Positions 7,121 through 11,712 of a stretch of 11,712 bases of DNA are shown one piece after another (position 1 is the stretch's first letter; the number at the start of each line of letters is the position of its first letter). The stretch spans positions 1-11,712 of the forward strand of contig CANKLK010000061.1 in the NCBI GenBank assembly GCA_947482805.1, given 5' to 3'. A program made the translations under genes and the position numbers. The notes under the pieces are model-generated. The model did not search any database, was not told the origin of the DNA, and was given only the letters and a program-made list of their open reading frames with translations. The stretch comes from Flavobacteriaceae bacterium. GTDB taxonomy: Bacteria; Bacteroidota; Bacteroidia; Flavobacteriales; Flavobacteriaceae.

Positions 7121-10100
7121 CAAATTTACTATTTCCAAAGCATCTCCAATATAAACCAGTGCTTTTTTAGTGACTTTAAAACCCATTTTTTCTATGGCCT
7201 TTTGATAGTTTTCTAATTGTAATTGGTATTTGGTTTGATGTGTTCCCGTTTTATAATCTAATAAGTAAATTTCATTTTGCTTAGTAAGAACCATTCTGTC
7301 TGGTATTACTAGGTTTCCTTCTTTTTGAATAATGGTTTTTTCGTTTAAAATTTTATGCTCGTTTGAGAAAAACAATGACAAATCTTGATGGTTTACAATT
7401 TCATAAATAGTTTTTAAAACGTATTCTTTTTGAGAAGAAACAATCAATCCGTTTTCAATGGCTTTTGTTAAGGCCAAATCTATATCATCTTTGGTTTTTA
7501 TAAACGATAAGATTTCATGCAGAATGTTACCGTATTCTATAGCTTTTTGCTGTTTTGTGTTCCACATCAAACTTTCGCGCTGGGCGATTTTGATGTTTTT
7601 CATATTTAATGTTGTTGCAAGCTGAGGAATAATTTCTGTTTCGTCTTTACTTTCCTCTGTTTCTGATAATTTTTCGGCTGAACCAAATTCGTATTCCAAT
7701 TTGCCTTCATCATACTGGTTTTTTTCTTCCAAAAACTTTATAAAAAATGACGCCGTATTACTCGGTAAAATTCCATCTTTATTTCTAGAAACTATTCCGG
7801 AAATAATATATAATTGTTCTTCAGCTCGCGTCATTGCGACATATAAAATATTGATGTCGTCTAATAACTCTTCCTGTTTTTTCTGTTGGTAAATTAGTGC
7901 TGCAGATTCGCCATAACCCGAAACGTTGTTGTTCTTATCGACTAAAACTTTGGGCAAACCAACTTGTTCTTCATCGGCGTTAAGCCAAATTTTTTCTCTT
8001 GGTCCTTTACTATAATCTTCTTCGGCAAATGGAAAAATAACTACCGGAAATTCCAATCCTTTAGAAGTATGAATGGTCATGATTCGCACTGCTTCTTTAC
8101 CTTCGGGCGACGGAATACTCAATTTAACAGAATTAGCATCCCAATACAATAGGAAATCTGAAATTCCGGCTTGCTTTTTTATATCTTGTTCAAGTACAAT
8201 ATCCAAAAAGAACTGTACATACGCATTGCGTTTTTCTATTGGGATAATTTTGGAAATGATACTTTCTGTAGCTTCATATAATGATTTTTTTCTGGTGTTT
8301 TTAAACGAAAAATGAATGTCAAAACTTGCTAACCATTGTTCAAAATCGGTTTCACTATTTTGTTCTATTCCAAGAGCAATAAAATCATGAATGTCGAGTT
8401 TTTCTTGATCATTTAACTTCGTTCCGTTCGACCTTTGTTCTCTGGTGGATGCGATATAATATAAGAAATTTGCTTTGGATTCACGGTCGTTATTGTTTTT
8501 TAAATAGTACAAAACATTAATAATACACTGCACTTCAGAAGAAGAACCAATCAACAAACTTTCAGAAGACAAAATCGGAATGCCTTGTTGGGTCAAATAA
8601 TTGGCAATAGCAATTCCGTTATCTTTTTTTCGGGTTAATATGGCAATGTCTTTATAGCTAAATCCGTTGGCTTTTACTTTTTGAATCCTGTTTAATGTTG
8701 CCAACAAATACATTTCCACTTTTGCAGGATTTTCTTCTTCACCATAGTCGGCTTTTTCAGTTTTGGGCAAAAAGGAAATATTCACATAACCGCCTTTTTT
8801 ATTGTTTTCTTCCTGAAGACTATGGTTTTTATATAAATCTTTGTAATCGTTATGAGCAAATTCATTGGCTATAAATCCAAAAAATTGATTGTTAAAGTCA
8901 ATGATATTTGAATAACTTCTCCAATTCGTTTTTAACGAGAATAACTCTTTCTCCGGATTGTTAAAAGGATTTATGTCTTTGCTTAATTCAATAAATTGTT
9001 CTGCTTTTCCGCCACGCCAACGGTAAATGGATTGTTTTGGATCGCCCACAATCAGCAAACTGCCTCTTTCACCAAGTAAATCTTCGCTCGAGGTAGCATT
9101 GTCAATCAATGGAATCAGGTTTTGCCACTGCATTTCGGAAGTATCCTGAAATTCGTCAATGAAAAAATGTTTGTATTTTTCACCCAAACGCTCATAAATA
9201 AAAGGTGCCGGCTGATTCTGAATTTGGTCGTGAATCAATTTGTTAAATTCTGTTATAGATAAAATTCCTTGTTCTTTTTGAATTTCAGTTAATTTATTGC
9301 TCAACGTATTTAATAGAGAAAGTGGCGTAATATTTTTTAGAAAGGCGGTATAAAACAAAAGCTTTTCGATTTTGATATAAATAGAATCCAAAATTTCTAA
9401 AAGCTTTGGGATTATACTTTCAATAATAGCCTTGTCTTTGGCGTCTTTTTTTATTTTAATATCATCAAATTCTCTGAATCGGTGGTTATTGGCTCTACTA
9501 TCTTTTTCTCTTAAAAAATTCAAATGCTTTGGGAAAGTACCATACGGGAAAGAATTGGTATCAATCCCATTATTTTCAATAAGCAACAGTGCATCGTTTG
9601 CTAAATCAACGCAAGCGGTTTCCAGTTCTTTCGTGAGTTCTGTTAGTTTATTTTTGATAACAATAAAATCGGTTATTTTCTTTTTGTCAAAATGAGTGAT
9701 TTCCTCTCGATTATTTTCATTTAAAATCAACTTCCCGGTTTCCATAATTTCTCTAGAAATATCCCAGGATTTATCATCATCGGTTTTTTCCATAGTGAAA
9801 TCAACTAGCAGTTTTGTCAATTCTTCATCATTACCAGCTTCGGCTATGATAGCATCTACAGCTTCAGTTAACAAAATTTCGGTATCCAAGGAAACTTCAA
9901 AAGTTATTGGCAGATTCAAATCGTGTGCAAAAGCGCGAATAACTTTGTGTGTGAATTTATCAATAGTCGAAATATCAAAAGCTGCGTAATTGTGAATCAA
10001 GTTTTTGATGATGCTTTTGGCTTTTTCGGTAATAGCATTCAAACTCAAACCTGTGTCCGAGCTGATATCCTGCATTAATTGCAGTGCTTTTTCCGAAGGG

Positions 10101-10306
10101 TTTTCTCTGCTGAATTGGGAAAGACTTTCCAAAACACGGCTTTTCATTTCGTGTACCGCTTTATTGGTGAACGTAATGGCAAGAATATTGCGATAAGCAT
10201 CCGGTTTTTTGGAAACAAGAATAATTTTCAAATATTCCTTTACCAAGGTATAGGTTTTCCCGGAACCTGCCGATGCGTCGTATATGGAAAAAGCTGGTTT
10301 TTGCAT
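7115..10306 (-). CDS. addA: AddA-like UvrD-family helicase with C-terminal nuclease
   Basis: A 1,063-residue superfamily 1A helicase fused to a RecB-type nuclease, acting on double-strand DNA ends in recombinational repair. Helicase motifs appear in order: Walker A ASAGSGKT (11-18), [14 protein letters not shown] (44-57), Walker B DEFQD (384-388), [13 protein letters not shown] (421-433), TNWRS (460-464), [10 protein letters not shown] (744-753) and [10 protein letters not shown] (823-832). The nuclease has His930, Asp1003, Asp1017-Tyr-Lys1019 and Gln1030-x3-Tyr1034, so it should cut DNA. With the nuclease also intact in the AddB-like protein, this fits the two-nuclease AddAB design rather than RecBCD. 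It is shorter than Bacillus AddA (about 1,230 residues). The ATG overlaps the stop codon of the upstream GNAT gene (TAATG), suggesting translational coupling. Its own stop codon lies in the heptamer array. Confidence 0.93.
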   Translation of the reverse strand: MQKPAFSIYDASAGSGKTYTLVKEYLKIILVSKKPDAYRNILAITFTNKAVHEMKSRVLESLSQFSRENPSEKALQLMQDISSDTGLSLNAITEKAKSIIKNLIHNYAAFDISTIDKFTHKVIRAFAHDLNLPITFEVSLDTEILLTEAVDAIIAEAGNDEELTKLLVDFTMEKTDDDKSWDISREIMETGKLILNENNREEITHFDKKKITDFIVIKNKLTELTKELETACVDLANDALLLIENNGIDTNSFPYGTFPKHLNFLREKDSRANNHRFREFDDIKIKKDAKDKAIIESIIPKLLEILDSIYIKIEKLLFYTAFLKNITPLSLLNTLSNKLTEIQKEQGILSITEFNKLIHDQIQNQPAPFIYERLGEKYKHFFIDEFQDTSEMQWQNLIPLIDNATSSEDLLGERGSLLIVGDPKQSIYRWRGGKAEQFIELSKDINPFNNPEKELFSLKTNWRSYSNIIDFNNQFFGFIANEFAHNDYKDLYKNHSLQEENNKKGGYVNISFLPKTEKADYGEEENPAKVEMYLLATLNRIQKVKANGFSYKDIAILTRKKDNGIAIANYLTQQGIPILSSESLLIGSSSEVQCIINVLYYLKNNNDRESKANFLYYIASTREQRSNGTKLNDQEKLDIHDFIALGIEQNSETDFEQWLASFDIHFSFKNTRKKSLYEATESIISKIIPIEKRNAYVQFFLDIVLEQDIKKQAGISDFLLYWDANSVKLSIPSPEGKEAVRIMTIHTSKGLEFPVVIFPFAEEDYSKGPREKIWLNADEEQVGLPKVLVDKNNNVSGYGESAALIYQQKKQEELLDDINILYVAMTRAEEQLYIISGIVSRNKDGILPSNTASFFIKFLEEKNQYDEGKLEYEFGSAEKLSETEESKDETEIIPQLATTLNMKNIKIAQRESLMWNTKQQKAIEYGNILHEILSFIKTKDDIDLALTKAIENGLIVSSQKEYVLKTIYEIVNHQDLSLFFSNEHKILNEKTIIQKEGNLVIPDRMVLTKQNEIYLLDYKTGTHQTKYQLQLENYQKAIEKMGFKVTKKALVYIGDALEIVNLQ

Positions 10307-10827
10307 TAGTTTTTTTGTATTAGATAAACGAAATTTAACTTACTGACTTCACCATAATATTCAACTTCAAATTCGTCTACTTTGGTTGCGCCAATTTTCT
10401 CGATGGCTTTTTGCGAGCGATAATTGAATGCTCCAATATGAAAATACACTTTGTCCACAAACTGAAACGCATAATCGAGCATCAATTTTTTTAAAGCTTT
10501 GTTATAGTCTTTACCCCAAAAATTTATTCCTATAAAAGTATAACCAATCAAAATTGTACTGTCCTTTTCATTGTAATCATAATACCGACTACAGCCTATA
10601 GTTTCATTTGAGAAGGAGTCCAAAATTAAAAATGCTCCATTGGATTCTATCGCGCCTTTAAAATAATTAGTGAAATCTTCTAATTTATATCGGTTCGGAT
10701 TTGGATGCTGTTCCCATACTTTGGGATTAGAACCCACTTCGAACAATCGGTCAAAATCTATTTCTTGAAGCGGGATTAAGCGAATCCTTTCGTTATGCAA
10801 GTGAGTTGGTTGAAGGTCAAATTTCAT
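10306..10827 (-). CDS. GNAT-family N-acetyltransferase (RimJ/RimL-like)
   Basis: A 173-residue cytoplasmic acetyltransferase with an Acetyltransf_3-type fold, transferring acetyl from acetyl-CoA to an unknown amine. The N-terminal NERIRLIPLQEIDFDRLF and WEQHPNPNRY (38-47) are typical of this subfamily. The acetyl-CoA-binding region is around IGYTFIGINFWGKDYNKALKKL (94-115), where the usual Q/R-x-x-G-x-G/A loop is degenerate (WGKDYNKA). N135-Y-R-S-Q-K-A-I-E-K-I-G146 is the second conserved motif. Length is normal for the family. Its stop codon overlaps the addA start codon by one base, so it is probably the first gene of a GNAT-addA unit. A role in repair is not implied by sequence. No TAnnTTTG promoter is seen directly before it. 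Confidence 0.85.
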   Translation of the reverse strand: MKFDLQPTHLHNERIRLIPLQEIDFDRLFEVGSNPKVWEQHPNPNRYKLEDFTNYFKGAIESNGAFLILDSFSNETIGCSRYYDYNEKDSTILIGYTFIGINFWGKDYNKALKKLMLDYAFQFVDKVYFHIGAFNYRSQKAIEKIGATKVDEFEVEYYGEVSKLNFVYLIQKN

Positions 10828-10838
10828 TTTAGCTCTGC

Positions 10839-10855
10839 TATAATTTTAAATTATA
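10839..10855. repeat. AT-rich inverted repeat upstream of the GNAT gene
   Basis: Two 8-base arms, TATAATTT (10839-10846) and AAATTATA (10848-10855), flank a single T, 12 bases before the GNAT start codon, in the divergent region shared with the superoxide dismutase gene. It may be an operator or simply AT-rich composition; nothing else supports a function. Confidence 0.3.
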
Positions 10856-10896
10856 ATTATATCATGAATGTATTTCATTTTGTAAAGTTAAATGTA

Positions 10897-10904
10897 TAAT
10901 TTTG
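10897..10904 (+). promoter_or_regulatory. Candidate -7 box for the superoxide dismutase gene
   Basis: TAATTTTG matches TAnnTTTG exactly, 36 bases before the ATG at 10941. The -33 element is imperfect: TTTC at 10873-10876 has a 20-base spacing, while the perfect TTTG at 10879-10882 is too close at 14 bases. The deduced leader is about 30 bases, A/T only. Confidence 0.5.
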
Positions 10905-10940
10905 GATTACTTTTATAAAATTAATTTAAATAAAAATATT

Positions 10941-11549
10941 ATGGCTTTTGAATTACCTCAATTACCTTATGCATACGATGCATTAGAACCACATATTGAT
11001 GCAAGAACAATGGAAATTCATCATTCCAAACATCACAACGCTTATACAACTAATTTAAATGCTGCCATTGCCGGAACAGATTTAGAAGGAAAAACAATTG
11101 AAAATATTTTGATGAATCTTGACATGAAAAACATGGCTATTAGAAATAATGGTGGTGGTTTTTATAATCATAATTTATATTGGAGAGTAATGTCACCAAA
11201 TGGTGGTGGAAAACCTTCCGGGGATTTATCCGATGCTATTGATGTGGCTTTTGGTTCGTTTGATGAATTTAAAGCACAATTTGCAAAAGCCGGTGCAACA
11301 CGTTTCGGTTCAGGTTGGGCATGGCTTTGTGTAAATGAAGGAGGAAAAGTTGAAGTTTGCTCAACTCCTAATCAGGATAATCCATTGATGCCAGATACTG
11401 GTTGTGGTGGATTTCCAATCTTAGGAATGGATGTTTGGGAACACGCTTATTATCTGAACTATCAAAATCGTCGTCCGGATTATATTGAAGCATTTTTTAA
11501 TGTAATTAACTGGGAAGAAGTAGCAAGATTATACGCTACAAAAAAATAA
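10941..11549 (+). CDS. Superoxide dismutase, Mn-type signature (Fe/Mn family)
   Basis: A 202-residue Fe/Mn superoxide dismutase that converts superoxide to hydrogen peroxide and oxygen, expected in the cytoplasm as no signal peptide is present. Metal ligands are His27 (EIHHSKHH), His77 (FYNHNLYW), Asp164 and His168 ([11 protein letters not shown]). Gly73 and Gln145 ([10 protein letters not shown]) occupy the positions that mark Mn enzymes; Fe enzymes carry Gln and Ala there. One neighbour differs from E. coli MnSOD: GGGFYNH instead of GGHANH, so Phe74 replaces a His. Metal use could therefore be Mn or cambialistic. I chose the ATG at 10941 because [17 protein letters not shown] is the family N-terminus. 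An upstream in-frame TTG at 10902 lies inside the promoter -7 box. A strong terminator follows, so it is a single-gene unit divergent from the GNAT gene. Confidence 0.95.
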   Translation: MAFELPQLPYAYDALEPHIDARTMEIHHSKHHNAYTTNLNAAIAGTDLEGKTIENILMNLDMKNMAIRNNGGGFYNHNLYWRVMSPNGGGKPSGDLSDAIDVAFGSFDEFKAQFAKAGATRFGSGWAWLCVNEGGKVEVCSTPNQDNPLMPDTGCGGFPILGMDVWEHAYYLNYQNRRPDYIEAFFNVINWEEVARLYATKK

Positions 11550-11573
11550 AAAGAATTTACTTTTTACCATATG

Positions 11574-11604
11574 AAACCGATTGTGAAAGCAGTCGGTTTT
11601 TTTT
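11574..11604 (+). terminator. Rho-independent terminator of the superoxide dismutase gene
   Basis: A 10-bp stem (11574-11583 with 11590-11599, one G-U pair) closes a 6-base loop and runs into an eight-T tract (11597-11604). It lies 24 bases after the stop codon. Confidence 0.92.
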
Positions 11605-11619
11605 ATTTGATATGGTGAT

Positions 11620-11654
11620 AAAAAATAAACAGGCGGAATCTCTTCCACCTGTTT
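11620..11654 (-). terminator. Rho-independent terminator of a minus-strand gene beyond the right edge
   Basis: Read on the minus strand, a 12-bp stem (11654-11643 with 11638-11627, one G-U pair that is a C-A mismatch on the plus strand) closes a 4-base loop. An A and six T (11626-11620) follow. The G-U pairing and T tract favour minus-strand use. The last bases of the window (11655-11712) hold stop codons in all minus-strand frames, so the gene it serves ends at or just beyond the right edge. Confidence 0.8.
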
Positions 11655-11712
11655 GCCCCAAATCTACCATAAATTACTTAACCTACTAAATACTATGGTA
11701 AGACAAAACTAA

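Noticed and set aside
6979..7170. Open frame on the plus strand encoding a repeating Leu-Leu-Pro-Ile-Ala-Tyr-Cys peptide
   Set aside because: It is produced by the heptamer array, which has no plus-strand stops in any frame; it runs into addA and kbl coding sequence on the other strand.
1506..10306. AddA/AddB proteins as part of an anti-phage defence island
   Set aside because: The motifs and the pairing fit the housekeeping recombination enzyme; the surrounding genes are metabolic or envelope genes with no defence or mobile genes.
7701..10309. Several plus-strand open frames opposite addA
   Set aside because: All are antisense shadows of a 1,063-residue protein with a full set of helicase and nuclease motifs; their translations show low-complexity Ser/Phe-rich composition.
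10902..10940. TTG start 13 codons before the superoxide dismutase ATG
   Set aside because: It overlaps the -7 box, so it would not be in the mRNA, and the family begins at [10 protein letters not shown].

Overview
This window is A+T-rich chromosomal DNA from a member of the Bacteroidota, most probably a Flavobacterium or close relative. The evidence is an OmpA protein with five thrombospondin type-3 repeats, A-rich leaders without Shine-Dalgarno sequences, and promoters matching the Bacteroidota TTTG-N19-TAnnTTTG form (clearest before ompA). It reads as ordinary core genome: there is no prophage, integrase, transposase, CRISPR array, RNA gene or defence island.

Layout, left to right. (1) On the + strand, the C-terminal half of an M24 Xaa-Pro aminopeptidase ends at 482 with its own terminator, followed by a small palindrome and a TTG-started alpha/beta hydrolase (666-1448). 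(2) A near-perfect 22-bp inverted repeat exactly fills the gap between two convergent stop codons. (3) A five-gene minus-strand run, read from 10827 down to 1506: a GNAT acetyltransferase, an AddA-like helicase-nuclease, kbl (2-amino-3-ketobutyrate CoA ligase), an OmpA-family protein and an AddB-like nuclease. (4) On the + strand, a Mn-type superoxide dismutase (10941-11549), whose terminator faces a minus-strand terminator belonging to a gene beyond the right edge.

How the genes relate: the AddA-like and AddB-like proteins should together form the double-strand-break end-resection helicase-nuclease. Their genes are about 2.9 kb apart, with an unrelated metabolic gene and an outer-membrane protein gene between them. 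GNAT and addA overlap by one base and look translationally coupled. kbl follows addA after twelve perfect copies of a 7-bp repeat whose last copy supplies the addA stop codon. ompA has a strong promoter and terminator of its own, and addB starts only 11 bases after that terminator.

I did not find a clearly undescribed biological system. The points most worth a second look are the heptamer array at the addA/kbl junction, the hairpin filling the convergent gap, an AddB with neither iron-sulphur cysteines nor a Walker A motif, and the placement of addB behind the ompA terminator.
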